Assembly: GCA_045542485.1 (NCBI GenBank)
Contig: JAZQLC010000006.1
Span: 7,457-71,456, forward strand
Direction of reading: 5' to 3'
Origin: SIG575 sp045542485
Lineage (GTDB): Bacteria > Bacillota > Clostridia > Oscillospirales > Acutalibacteraceae
DNA: 64,000 bases
The position numbers and the translations under genes were made by a program. Positions 53,390 through 61,589 of this stretch are shown here, piece by piece. Position 1 is the first letter of the stretch. Every line of letters begins with the position of its first letter. The notes below the pieces were generated by a model. It had not been told where the DNA came from, did no database searches, and worked only from the letters and a program-made list of their open reading frames with translations.

Positions 53390-54022
53390 TTATTCGGATA
53401 TGATAACTATATCATTTTCAACTCTGATTCTGTCTTCGCAGAAAAGCTTAACTGCAAGAGGAAGAATCTTCCACTCTGCCTCTTCCATAATTCTTTTCTG
53501 GAGAGTTTCAGGTGTGTCACCCTGCTTTACTTCAACAGCTTTCTGGAGAATGATGGGACCTGCATCACATTCGGGAGTTACAAAGTGCACTGTTGCACCT
53601 GAAACCTTTACACCTTTCTTAAGTGCTGCTTCGTGAACGTGAAGACCGTAATAACCTTTTCCGCAGAATGAGGGAATAAGTGCAGGATGAACATTTATGA
53701 TTTTATTGGGAAACGCTTCATAGACCTGCTCATCAATAATTGTGAGGAATCCTGCAAGGACAACAAGGTCTATGTTTTCACTTCTGAGTGTTTCCACAAG
53801 TGCCTTTGAGTAAGACGCAATATCTTCATAGTCACGCCTTGCAAGTACAGTACCTTTGATACCTGCATTTGCAGCTCTTTCAAGAGCATAGACGCCGGGC
53901 TTTGATGCACAGACAAGAGTTATTTCGCTCTCTCCGAAAAAGCCTTCCTTCTGGCAGTCTATAAGACTCTGAAGATTTGTTCCGCCGCCTGAAACGAGAA
54001 CGGCAATATTTTTTTTACTCAA
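53390..54022 (-). CDS. purN: Phosphoribosylglycinamide formyltransferase
   Basis: 210 residues. AVLVSGGGTNLQSLID opens the fold; the catalytic NVHPALIPSFCGKGYYG and HFVTPECDAGPIILQ follow. It formylates GAR with 10-formyl-THF. The start is probably the TTG at 54020-54022, eight bases after GAGGG and overlapping the purM stop. Upstream codons in the same frame belong to purM coding DNA. An alternative GTG lies a few codons earlier. Confidence 0.93.
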   Translation of the reverse strand: MSKKNIAVLVSGGGTNLQSLIDCQKEGFFGESEITLVCASKPGVYALERAANAGIKGTVLARRDYEDIASYSKALVETLRSENIDLVVLAGFLTIIDEQVYEAFPNKIINVHPALIPSFCGKGYYGLHVHEAALKKGVKVSGATVHFVTPECDAGPIILQKAVEVKQGDTPETLQKRIMEEAEWKILPLAVKLFCEDRIRVENDIVIISE

Positions 54023-55055
54023 TGATAACACCCTCTTCGGAGGCAACAACTTCACCGAGAATGTAAGCATCTTCGCCGTTTGCACGGAGAATTTCAATAG
54101 CCTTGTCAGCATCTTCCTTGTTTACAACGATGCTCATACCAACACCCATATTGAATGTGTTGAACATATCTCTTTCAGGGATGTTACCTGTTTCAGCAAT
54201 AAGTTCAAAAATAGGAAGCACCTGAACATCGCTTCTCTTGATTTTTGCACCGAAGCCCTTGGGGATACTTCTCGGAATATTCTCGTAGAATCCGCCGCCT
54301 GTGATGTGTGAAATAGCCTTGACTTTAACTTCTTCAAGAAGAGCAAGAACGGGTTTCACATAAATCTTTGTGGGAGTAAGGAGTGTTTCACCGATTGATT
54401 TACCACCGAGTTTTTCGTTGGGAGTTTTGATGTCATTGTTTTCTACATCAAATACTTTTCTTACAAGTGAGAAGCCGTTTGAGTGAACACCGCTTGATTT
54501 GAGAGCGATGATTGCGTCGCCTTCTTTAACAGTTGAATTGTCAACAACTTTTTCTCTGTCAACAACGCCTACTGAGAAACCTGCAAGGTCATATTCATCT
54601 ACGGGATAGAAACCGGGCATTTCTGCTGTTTCACCGCCGATAAGTGATGCACCTGACTGTACACAGCCTTCAGCAACACCTGAAACGATACTTGCGATTT
54701 TTTCGGGAACATTTTTACCACAAGCAATATAGTCAAGGAAGAACAAGGGCTTAGCACCGCAGCAGATAATATCGTTAACGCACATAGCAACGCAGTCAAT
54801 ACCTACTGTGTCGTGTTTATCCATAATGAATGCGAGTTTAAGTTTTGTACCAACACCGTCAGTACCGCTTACAAGTACGGGACGGCTGATGCCTGTAAGG
54901 TCAAGCTCGAAAAGTCCGCCGAAACCGCCGATGTCGGAAGCAGCACCTTTTGTTATTGTTCTTGCAATATGCTGTTTCATAAGTTCAACCGCTTTGTAGC
55001 CGGCAGTAATATCAACACCTGCTGATGCGTAGCTGTCTGATTTTGAATTGTTCAC
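54015..55055 (-). CDS. purM: Phosphoribosylformylglycinamidine cyclo-ligase
   Basis: 346 residues, ATP-dependent AIR synthetase. SYASAGVDITAGYKAVELM near the N-terminus, GGFGGLFELD, GTDGVGTKLKLAF, and SHITGGGFYENIPR. The start is GTG 55053-55055 with AAGGAAGA six bases before; an ATG at 55073 would overlap that site. Confidence 0.96.
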   Translation of the reverse strand: MNNSKSDSYASAGVDITAGYKAVELMKQHIARTITKGAASDIGGFGGLFELDLTGISRPVLVSGTDGVGTKLKLAFIMDKHDTVGIDCVAMCVNDIICCGAKPLFFLDYIACGKNVPEKIASIVSGVAEGCVQSGASLIGGETAEMPGFYPVDEYDLAGFSVGVVDREKVVDNSTVKEGDAIIALKSSGVHSNGFSLVRKVFDVENNDIKTPNEKLGGKSIGETLLTPTKIYVKPVLALLEEVKVKAISHITGGGFYENIPRSIPKGFGAKIKRSDVQVLPIFELIAETGNIPERDMFNTFNMGVGMSIVVNKEDADKAIEILRANGEDAYILGEVVASEEGVIIE

Positions 55056-55090
55056 AGTTAATCTTCCTTTCAATTTGAATTTATAATAAT

Positions 55091-56512
55091 TTATTCTTTA
55101 CCGTTCCAGCAATAGGTACAAACCTTACAAGCAGGTAAGCCTATTGATTTGATAACACCTTCAAGTGACTGATATTCAAGAGAAGAGAAATGAAGCTTAT
55201 CGCAGATTGCTTTACGCATCGCCTTGCCTCTCTCTGTTGAGCCGTCACTGTATTCTTCGATGTGTTTCTCCCCTTCTTCACCCTCAAGCTCCATAATTGT
55301 CTGTCTTGCGATGAGCTCCATTTCTGATGTGCTGCGTGAGAAATTGAGATATTTACAGCCGTACATAATGGGAGGACAAGCAGAGCGGATGTGAACTTCC
55401 TTTGCACCGTTTTCATAGAGGAAATCAACAGTTTCGCGAAGCTGTGTGCCGCGCACGATACTGTCATCCACGAAGAGGAGTTTTTTACCTTCAATCAGTT
55501 CGTGGACAGGAACAAGCTTCATCTTTGCAACCTTGTTTCTCTCTTTCTGGTTAGAGGGCATAAAACTTCTCGGCCAGGTAGGAGTATATTTTATGAAGGG
55601 ACGGGCAAAGTCTGCAAGACTTTTGTTTGCATAACCGATTGCGTGGGGAGTTCCTGAATCGGGAACACCTGCAACATAATCAAGGTCCTGAGCAATACCG
55701 TTCTTTTTGTCTGTTTCAGCCATAATTTCACCGTTACGGTAACGCATAGCCTCAACATTGACTCCTTCATAAATCGATGTGGGATAGCCGTAATATGTCC
55801 AGAGGAAAGCACAGATTTTCATTTCTTTTCTTGCCTCTGACAAAACTTCTATACTTTTTGAAGTTATTTCTACGATTTCACCGGGGCCCAATTCCTTTTC
55901 GGGAGTGTAGCCCAGTTTATCATAAGCAAAGCTTTCAAAGGTTACACAGTGACCTTCGTCGTCTTTGCCGAGAAGAACGGGAATTCTTCCCATTTTATCT
56001 CTTGCGGCGATAATTGAACCGCCTTCTTTGAGGATAAGGATTGACATTGAGCCGTCAACCACATCCTGAACAAATTTAATACCTTCAACAAAACTTGATT
56101 TCTGGCTTATAAGAGCTGCAACAAGCTCTGTGCCGTTAACCTTACCACCTGTCATAGCACTGAAGTGGCCACCGGTTGTAAGATATTTTTCAACAAGCTC
56201 TGATGCATTGTTGATTGAACCCACAGTACAGATTGCGTATGTGCCAAGCTCTGAACGGATAAGAAGAGGCTGAGGGTCGCTGTCACTGATGCAGCCGATA
56301 CAGGCTTTACCTTTCATCTCTTCCGTTATGCCTTCAAACTTTGTTCTGAAGGGTGAGTTTTCAATATTGTGAATTTCTCTTTGAAGACCAATTTCTTCGT
56401 CGTATGCAGCCATACCGCCACGGCGTGTGCCGAGATGCGAGTGATAGTCAACACCGAAGAAAACATCTATAATACAGTCTCTTTCAGACACTGCACCGAA
56501 AAAACCGCCCAT
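55091..56512 (-). CDS. purF: PurF-like amidophosphoribosyltransferase lacking the N-terminal cysteine
   Basis: 473 residues. The C-terminal phosphoribosyltransferase half is intact, with the PRPP loop LLFVDDSIVRGTQLRETVDF and FARPFIKYTPTWPRSFMP. Fe-S-type cysteines are seen in MKICAFLW, PPIMYGCKY and KVCTYCW. The N-terminal Ntn-glutaminase half is altered. It begins MGGFFGAVSERDC, without the Cys2 nucleophile found in canonical PurF. The HNGN segment is replaced by TVGSINN and the usual SD(T/S)E by GTELV. It may therefore use ammonia directly or rely on another glutaminase (inference). The location in the pur operon supports the PRPP amidotransferase role. Confidence 0.85.
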   Translation of the reverse strand: MGGFFGAVSERDCIIDVFFGVDYHSHLGTRRGGMAAYDEEIGLQREIHNIENSPFRTKFEGITEEMKGKACIGCISDSDPQPLLIRSELGTYAICTVGSINNASELVEKYLTTGGHFSAMTGGKVNGTELVAALISQKSSFVEGIKFVQDVVDGSMSILILKEGGSIIAARDKMGRIPVLLGKDDEGHCVTFESFAYDKLGYTPEKELGPGEIVEITSKSIEVLSEARKEMKICAFLWTYYGYPTSIYEGVNVEAMRYRNGEIMAETDKKNGIAQDLDYVAGVPDSGTPHAIGYANKSLADFARPFIKYTPTWPRSFMPSNQKERNKVAKMKLVPVHELIEGKKLLFVDDSIVRGTQLRETVDFLYENGAKEVHIRSACPPIMYGCKYLNFSRSTSEMELIARQTIMELEGEEGEKHIEEYSDGSTERGKAMRKAICDKLHFSSLEYQSLEGVIKSIGLPACKVCTYCWNGKE

Positions 56513-56525
56513 TTATATCAATTCC

Positions 56526-57020
56526 TTATTTAGAGTATTTTGCTGAAATTGCAGCGTCCTTTTTGAGAACTGTTTCTGCGCCTTCTTTTCTCATAGCATC
56601 AAGCTTTGCAGCAAGGTCTGCATCTGTAACTGCAAGAATTTCAATTGCGAGAAGTGCTGCATTTGCTGCGCCGTTGATTGCAACTGTTGCAACGGGAATA
56701 CCGGTAGGCATCTGAACAGTTGAAAGAAGAGCATCCATACCGTCAAGATTTGTACTCTTAACGGGAATTCCGATTACGGGAAGAGTTGTGTTTGCTGCAA
56801 TTGCACCTGCAAGGTGTGCTGCCATACCTGCTGCTGCGATAATTACACCAAAACCATTTTCTCTTGCTGTTTCAGAGAACACTTTTGCTTCAACGGGTGT
56901 TCTGTGAGCTGAAAAAACGTGTACTTCAAATTCAATGCCGAACTCTTCAAGCTTGGCAATACCTTTTTCGATAACAGGCAGGTCACTGTCACTGCCCATA
57001 ATAATAGCAACTTTTTTCAT
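56526..57020 (-). CDS. purE: N5-carboxyaminoimidazole ribonucleotide mutase PurE
   Basis: 164 residues. IIMGSDSDLPVIEKG, VFSAHRTPVEA, AAAGMAAHLAGAIAANTTLP and MPTGIPVATVAINGAANAAL are the PurE core. It carboxylates or rearranges the imidazole ring on the way to CAIR. No purK is in the window, so class I or class II behaviour cannot be decided. First gene of the operon, read from the promoter at 57184-57212 through the ZTP riboswitch. Confidence 0.96.
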   Translation of the reverse strand: MKKVAIIMGSDSDLPVIEKGIAKLEEFGIEFEVHVFSAHRTPVEAKVFSETARENGFGVIIAAAGMAAHLAGAIAANTTLPVIGIPVKSTNLDGMDALLSTVQMPTGIPVATVAINGAANAALLAIEILAVTDADLAAKLDAMRKEGAETVLKKDAAISAKYSK

Positions 57021-57048
57021 TTTATTTTACCTCCTGAAAGCAGTTAAA

Positions 57049-57087
57049 GGCAGTTCTCTCCTACTGTTTGATGAAGATAGAACTGCC
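57049..57087 (-). terminator. Expression-platform terminator of the ZTP riboswitch
   Basis: Nine-base perfect stem GGCAGTTCT/AGAACTGCC (57049-57057 with 57079-57087) followed on the minus strand by a short T-run (TTTAACTGCTTT). The 5' arm reuses the last bases of the aptamer's conserved CTGGGCAG, so ligand binding should block the hairpin. Confidence 0.75.
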
Positions 57088-57154
57088 CAGACGGTCGACA
57101 AAAATTTTAAGTTTCTCACTTCCCCGGTGTTATTCTCACCTTTTCCGTCAGTTG
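57083..57154 (-). ncRNA. ZTP (pfl) riboswitch upstream of purE
   Basis: The minus strand reads CAACTGACGG...GGTGAGAATAACACCGGGG, then AAGTGAGAAACTT and, after a linker, CCGTCTGGGCAG. The helix GGTG/CACC with an internal GA-rich loop, the CCGGGG segment and the distal CCGxCUGGGCA are the conserved elements of the pfl motif. ZTP/ZMP builds up when 10-formyl-THF is short and switches the genes on. Gene content downstream (purN, AICAR transformylase, glyA) fits exactly. Confidence 0.88.
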
Positions 57155-57183
57155 TGAAAAACGCATATTAATCTATTATGTTA

Positions 57184-57212
57184 ATTATACATTTTGCCGA
57201 ATAGATAGTCAA
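57184..57212 (-). promoter_or_regulatory. Promoter of the purine operon
   Basis: Minus strand TTGACT (57207-57212), 17-base spacer, TATAAT (57184-57189), starting transcription a short way before the ZTP aptamer. Confidence 0.85.
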
Positions 57213-57260
57213 CAGTTTTACTTACAAAAAAACCAAAATTTTAAATGTATTTTTTAGTTA

Positions 57261-57677
57261 TTACTTTGCCTGACTTTCACAATAGATACATCTGTAAATT
57301 TTACGCTTTGCATCCGTCAGTTTGAACACATGGTCAAGCTCCTGCTCGGTAGATGTGATGCAACGGGGATTTTTGCATCTGAGCACATTAGTAACTGTTT
57401 CCGGAAGAGTCATTTCAAGCTTCTTCTGAACTTTGCCTTCCTTGATAATGCTGACTGTGATATTGGGATCAACATAGCCGAGAACATCAAAATCCACATC
57501 AATAAGCGTGTCAATTTTGATAATATCCTTCTTCCCCTTCTTCTTACTGGGAACATTCTTGAGAATCGCAACTGTGCAGTCTAATTCATCAAGGTTCAGA
57601 ATGGAATAAAGTTCCATAGCGTGACCAGCTGTAATGTGGTCAATTACAATACCGTTTTTAATTGCGTCTACTATCAT
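57261..57677 (-). CDS. pyrI: Aspartate carbamoyltransferase regulatory subunit
   Basis: 138 residues. The N-terminal nucleotide-binding domain (KNGIVIDHITAGHAMELYSI ... IDTLIDVDFDVLGYVDPNIT) is followed by a zinc domain with four cysteines in CKNPRCITS and YRCIYCE. It binds catalytic trimers and gives CTP/ATP control to PyrB. Abuts pyrB directly and is the last gene of the pyr operon. No clear terminator lies between it and the pur promoter. Confidence 0.96.
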   Translation of the reverse strand: MIVDAIKNGIVIDHITAGHAMELYSILNLDELDCTVAILKNVPSKKKGKKDIIKIDTLIDVDFDVLGYVDPNITVSIIKEGKVQKKLEMTLPETVTNVLRCKNPRCITSTEQELDHVFKLTDAKRKIYRCIYCESQAK

Positions 57678-58601
57678 TTATTCCACCTCCAGAAGTTTCA
57701 GGATAAGTGCCATTCTGATATATTTTCCGTTAAGCACCTGCTTGAAATAACAAGCTCGGGGATCGTCATCAATAGCCGTTGAAATTTCATTGACTCTCGG
57801 AAGCGGATGCATAATGCACAAGTCTTCCTTAGCACTGAGAAGCTTCTGAGGAGTGAGAATATAGCTGTCTTTAAGACGGACATAATCGTCCTCATTGAAG
57901 AATCTTTCGCGCTGAACACGAGTCATATAGAGAATGTCAAGTGTAGGCATAACCTCTTCAAGATTGGTTGTCTGCACATACTCAATATTGTTAGCCTTTA
58001 AAACATCGTGTTTGATGTAGCTGGGAAGTTTCAGCTCAACGGGTGAAATGAGAACAACCTTGATATTCTTATACCTTGACATAGCTTCGATGAGAGAATG
58101 AACTGTTCTGCCGAATTTCAGGTCTCCGCAGAAGCCGATTGTAAGATTGTCAAATCTGCCCTTTTCACGATGGATAGTGAGGAGGTCTGTAAGTGTCTGT
58201 GTAGGGTGGTTGTGTCCGCCGTCACCTGCGTTGATGATGGGCACTGATGCTTTTCTGGAAGCAACCAGAGGTGCACCCTCTTTAGGATGGCGCATAGCGA
58301 TAATTTCTGCATAACAGCTTACTGTTTTTACTGTGTCAGAAACGCTCTCACCTTTTGCTGCTGATGATGACTGAGCTTCCGAAAAGCCAAGAACATTACC
58401 GCCCAGCTCATACATAGCTGCCTCGAAACTGAGTCTTGTTCTTGTTGAAGGCTCAAAGAAAAGTGTGGCAAGTTTTTTGCCCTCACACTTGTGTGCATAT
58501 TTTTGGGGATTATCTATGATATCGTTTGCTGTGGCAATAAGCTCATCAATTTCTTCAATTGACAAATCATTAATATCAATAAGACTTCTCATATTTTTCA
58601 C
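57678..58601 (-). CDS. pyrB: Aspartate carbamoyltransferase catalytic subunit
   Basis: 307 residues. Carbamoyl-phosphate motif FFEPSTRTRLSFEAAM, AIIAMRHPKEG, NAGDGGHNHPTQTLTDLLTI and HPLPRVNEI. First committed pyrimidine step. Adjacent to pyrI, so the enzyme should be the allosteric dodecamer type. Overlaps the pyrE stop by four bases. Confidence 0.98.
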   Translation of the reverse strand: MKNMRSLIDINDLSIEEIDELIATANDIIDNPQKYAHKCEGKKLATLFFEPSTRTRLSFEAAMYELGGNVLGFSEAQSSSAAKGESVSDTVKTVSCYAEIIAMRHPKEGAPLVASRKASVPIINAGDGGHNHPTQTLTDLLTIHREKGRFDNLTIGFCGDLKFGRTVHSLIEAMSRYKNIKVVLISPVELKLPSYIKHDVLKANNIEYVQTTNLEEVMPTLDILYMTRVQRERFFNEDDYVRLKDSYILTPQKLLSAKEDLCIMHPLPRVNEISTAIDDDPRACYFKQVLNGKYIRMALILKLLEVE

Positions 58602-59227
58602 CCGATCCAGCTTTCGTCTGAAGGATTGTTTCTGAATTTAATAAGTCTTTCAACATCTTCACGCTTGATATAGCCTGTTTCGGCTGCTACATTTGCGATA
58701 ACATCAAAGTTTGTGAGAGATACATTCTTTACATCAGCAGCAGCGAGTCTGTCAATACCTTTCTGCATACCGTATGTGAAGATGCTTACAATACCAAGCA
58801 CCTCTGCACCTGCTTCGCGAAGAACATTAACAACTTCGATAACACTGCCGCCTGTTGAAATAAGGTCTTCAACAACAACAACCTTCTGACCTTTTTCAAG
58901 CTTACCTTCAATCTGATTCTGTCTGCCGTGGTCTTTTGAACCTGAACGGACATAACCCATAGGAAGTCCGAGAATGTGAGCTGTGATAGCTGCGTGAGCA
59001 ATACCTGCTGTGCTTGTTCCCATAAGAACTTCACATTCGGGATACTCTCTCTTGATTGTTTCTGCAAGTGCGTTTTCAACATCGTTTCTTACTTTGGGAG
59101 CTGTGAGAGTAAGTCTGTTGTCGCAATAAACAGGGCTTTTGATACCACTTGCCCATGTAAAGGGCTCGTCAGGTCTGAAAAATACAGCTCTGATAGAGAG
59201 CAAATCTTCTGCAATAAGTCTTTCCAT
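58598..59227 (-). CDS. pyrE: Orotate phosphoribosyltransferase
   Basis: 209 residues. FTWASGIKSPVYCDNRL near the N-terminus, GYVRSGSKDHGRQNQIEG flexible loop and the PRPP site VVVVEDLISTGGSVIEVVNV. It joins orotate to PRPP. Followed closely by pyrB, preceded by pyrF. Confidence 0.97.
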   Translation of the reverse strand: MERLIAEDLLSIRAVFFRPDEPFTWASGIKSPVYCDNRLTLTAPKVRNDVENALAETIKREYPECEVLMGTSTAGIAHAAITAHILGLPMGYVRSGSKDHGRQNQIEGKLEKGQKVVVVEDLISTGGSVIEVVNVLREAGAEVLGIVSIFTYGMQKGIDRLAAADVKNVSLTNFDVIANVAAETGYIKREDVERLIKFRNNPSDESWIG

Positions 59228-59254
59228 AATCGTTTTCTCCTTTATTTTAAGTAA

Positions 59255-59953
59255 TTAATCAACAAATTCTCTTACGCATCTCTCGTAAGCTGCTACGGGG
59301 TCCTGAGCCTGAGTGATAGGTCTGCCCACAACGATATAGTCTGAGCCGATTTCTTTTGCTCTTTCGGGAGTTGCGATTCTCACCTGGTCGCCGACTTCAC
59401 CGTCTGCAAAACGCACACCGGGAGTAACTGTGAGGAATTCATCTCCGCATACAGACTTAACCTTTGCTGCCTCAAGGGGTGAACATACAACACCGTCAAG
59501 ACCTGCAACCTTTGCGCGTGAAGCGTAGTGCATAATAACCTCATCAATAGGCTTTTCGATGAGAAGGTCTTCTTTCATTCTCTCCTCGCTTGTTGATGTA
59601 AGCTGTGTAACCGCAATAAGAAGAGGTCTTGTGCCGTCAGGACGTGTAAGTCCTTCGATTGCTGCTTCCATCATAGCGACAGTACCTGCTGCGTGGAGGT
59701 TGCACATATCAACATCCAACTTTGACAAAACTGCCATTGATTTTTTTACTGTGTTGGGAATGTCGTGGAGTTTAAGGTCAAGGAAAATCTTGTGTCCTCT
59801 TGCCTTGATTTCCTTAACAATATCGGGACCTGCTGAATAATACAGCTCCATACCGATTTTCACAAAAGGTTTTCTTCCTGTGAACTTATCAAGGAAATTG
59901 AGAACCTCCTCTTTTCCGTCAAAGTCACATGCGATAATTACGTCTTTACCCAT
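59255..59953 (-). CDS. pyrF: Orotidine 5'-phosphate decarboxylase
   Basis: 232 residues, TIM barrel. VIIACDFDGKEEVLNF, VKIGMELYYSAGPDIV, the catalytic FLDLKLHDIPNTV and VTPGVRFADGEVGDQ. It yields UMP. Its ATG overlaps the pyrD stop (TAATG), so translation is coupled. Confidence 0.97.
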   Translation of the reverse strand: MGKDVIIACDFDGKEEVLNFLDKFTGRKPFVKIGMELYYSAGPDIVKEIKARGHKIFLDLKLHDIPNTVKKSMAVLSKLDVDMCNLHAAGTVAMMEAAIEGLTRPDGTRPLLIAVTQLTSTSEERMKEDLLIEKPIDEVIMHYASRAKVAGLDGVVCSPLEAAKVKSVCGDEFLTVTPGVRFADGEVGDQVRIATPERAKEIGSDYIVVGRPITQAQDPVAAYERCVREFVD

Positions 59954-60864
59954 TAGTGTGCGCCTCCTATTATATCTTTTAAATTATTAATACCATATTT
60001 TTCCATTACACGGGGAAGGTCCTCGATAATGTTTTTACAAGCGAAAGGCTCTGTCAGGTTTGCAGCACCTACTTCAACAGCAGTTGCACCTGCAAGCATA
60101 AGTTCAATAACATCCTCTGCGCGGGATACACCACCCATACCGATGATGGGAATATTGACTGCTTCATAAACCTGATAAACCATTCTTACTGCAACCGGGA
60201 AAATAGCGTCCCCGGAGAAACCGCCCATCTTATTTGCAATAACCGGCTTTCTTGTTTTAAGGTCAATCTTCATTCCGAGAAGTGTGTTGATAAGGCTGAT
60301 GCCGTCTGCACCCGCTTCCTCACAAGCCTTGGCGATTGACACAATATCTGTAACATTGGGACTGAGCTTGATGAAAACAGGCTTTGTTGTCACTGCCTTG
60401 ACTGCTCTTGTGACCTCTGCTGCACTCTCAGGTGATGTGCCGAAGCTCATACCGCCGTTATGAACATTGGGACAGCTTACATTCACTTCAATAAATTCAA
60501 CCTGGTCTTCTTTATCGATTTTTTCGCAGCATTTACTGTATTCATCAATTGAAAAACCGCTGATATTTGCCATAATCGGTTTTTTGAAACAAGCACGAAG
60601 CTTGGGCAATTCTTCAGAAATAACTTTATCAACACCGGGATTCTGAAGTCCTACGGAGTTAATCATACCACTTCTTGTTTCTGCGATTCTGGGAGTAGGA
60701 TTGCCGAAACGGGGCTCAATAGTTGTACCCTTGAAAGAAAGTGAACCGAGAATATTTATATCATAAAGCTCTGCAAATTCATATCCGAAACCGAATGTAC
60801 CACTGGCAGGGATGATGGGATTATCAAGTTCTACGCCTGATAAATTAACCTTTAAGTTTACCAT
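59953..60864 (-). CDS. pyrD: Dihydroorotate dehydrogenase catalytic subunit (class 1B)
   Basis: 303 residues, FMN TIM barrel. PASGTFGFGYEFAELYD, the substrate/active-site loop NVSCPNVHNGGMSFG with the class 1 catalytic cysteine, and IIGMGGVSRAEDVIELMLAG. Pairing with pyrK in overlapping frames shows the NAD-linked 1B type. Confidence 0.97.
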   Translation of the reverse strand: MVNLKVNLSGVELDNPIIPASGTFGFGYEFAELYDINILGSLSFKGTTIEPRFGNPTPRIAETRSGMINSVGLQNPGVDKVISEELPKLRACFKKPIMANISGFSIDEYSKCCEKIDKEDQVEFIEVNVSCPNVHNGGMSFGTSPESAAEVTRAVKAVTTKPVFIKLSPNVTDIVSIAKACEEAGADGISLINTLLGMKIDLKTRKPVIANKMGGFSGDAIFPVAVRMVYQVYEAVNIPIIGMGGVSRAEDVIELMLAGATAVEVGAANLTEPFACKNIIEDLPRVMEKYGINNLKDIIGGAH

Positions 60865-61589
60865 ATGATTTCCTCCTTAACCAGCACGGGACCTTCCTTG
60901 CAGATTCTCTTATTGCCGTATTTTGTTTTGCAGCTGCAGCCCATACAAGCACCGAAGCCGCAACCCATTCTCTCTTCAAAGCTGAACTGACCTGACTTGT
61001 CTGAAGCATTATAAACTGCTTTGAGCATAGGCTCGGGACCGCAGCAGTATGTGTAAGAAAAATCAATTTCTTTCATAGCATCTGTTACAAAGCCTTTTAC
61101 ACCCACAGAGCCGTCAACAGTTGAAATGAGCACCTTTGCGCCCAGCTTCTCAAACTCATCTTTGTAGAAGATTTCCTCTTCCTTATTAAAGCCGAGAACG
61201 GCAGTTACTTTCTTGCCCTCGGAAATAAGTTTTCTTGCAAGACCAAACATCGGAGGTACGCCCACACCGCCGCCGATAACAACGGGATTTTCTCCGCTGA
61301 CAGCTGTGTCGAAGCCGTTACCGAGACCTGTGAGAATATCAAGCTTTTCGCCCGATGCCATTTCTGACATAACCTCGGTGCCCTCACCTACTACTTTGTA
61401 GATAAGTGTCAGCACACCGTCATCATAGTCACACACAGAAATCGGTCTGCGAAGAAAGTAACCGTCAAGCTTTATATTCACAAACTGACCGGGTTTTGTA
61501 AGGTCAGATGTGTCGCCTGAAAGCACCATTTTGTAGACATCCTTCGCAATTTTTTCGTTGCTCTTTATTTCAAAAATTGATTGTTTCAT
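60858..61589 (-). CDS. pyrK: Dihydroorotate dehydrogenase electron transfer subunit
   Basis: 243 residues. FAD domain with YFLRRPISVCDYDDG, NAD domain with VVIGGGVGVPPMFGLAR, and the 2Fe-2S cysteines in ERMGCGFGACMGCSCKT plus a later ICKEG. It passes electrons from PyrD to NAD. Overlaps pyrD by seven bases and pyrC by four. Confidence 0.97.
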   Translation of the reverse strand: MKQSIFEIKSNEKIAKDVYKMVLSGDTSDLTKPGQFVNIKLDGYFLRRPISVCDYDDGVLTLIYKVVGEGTEVMSEMASGEKLDILTGLGNGFDTAVSGENPVVIGGGVGVPPMFGLARKLISEGKKVTAVLGFNKEEEIFYKDEFEKLGAKVLISTVDGSVGVKGFVTDAMKEIDFSYTYCCGPEPMLKAVYNASDKSGQFSFEERMGCGFGACMGCSCKTKYGNKRICKEGPVLVKEEIIW

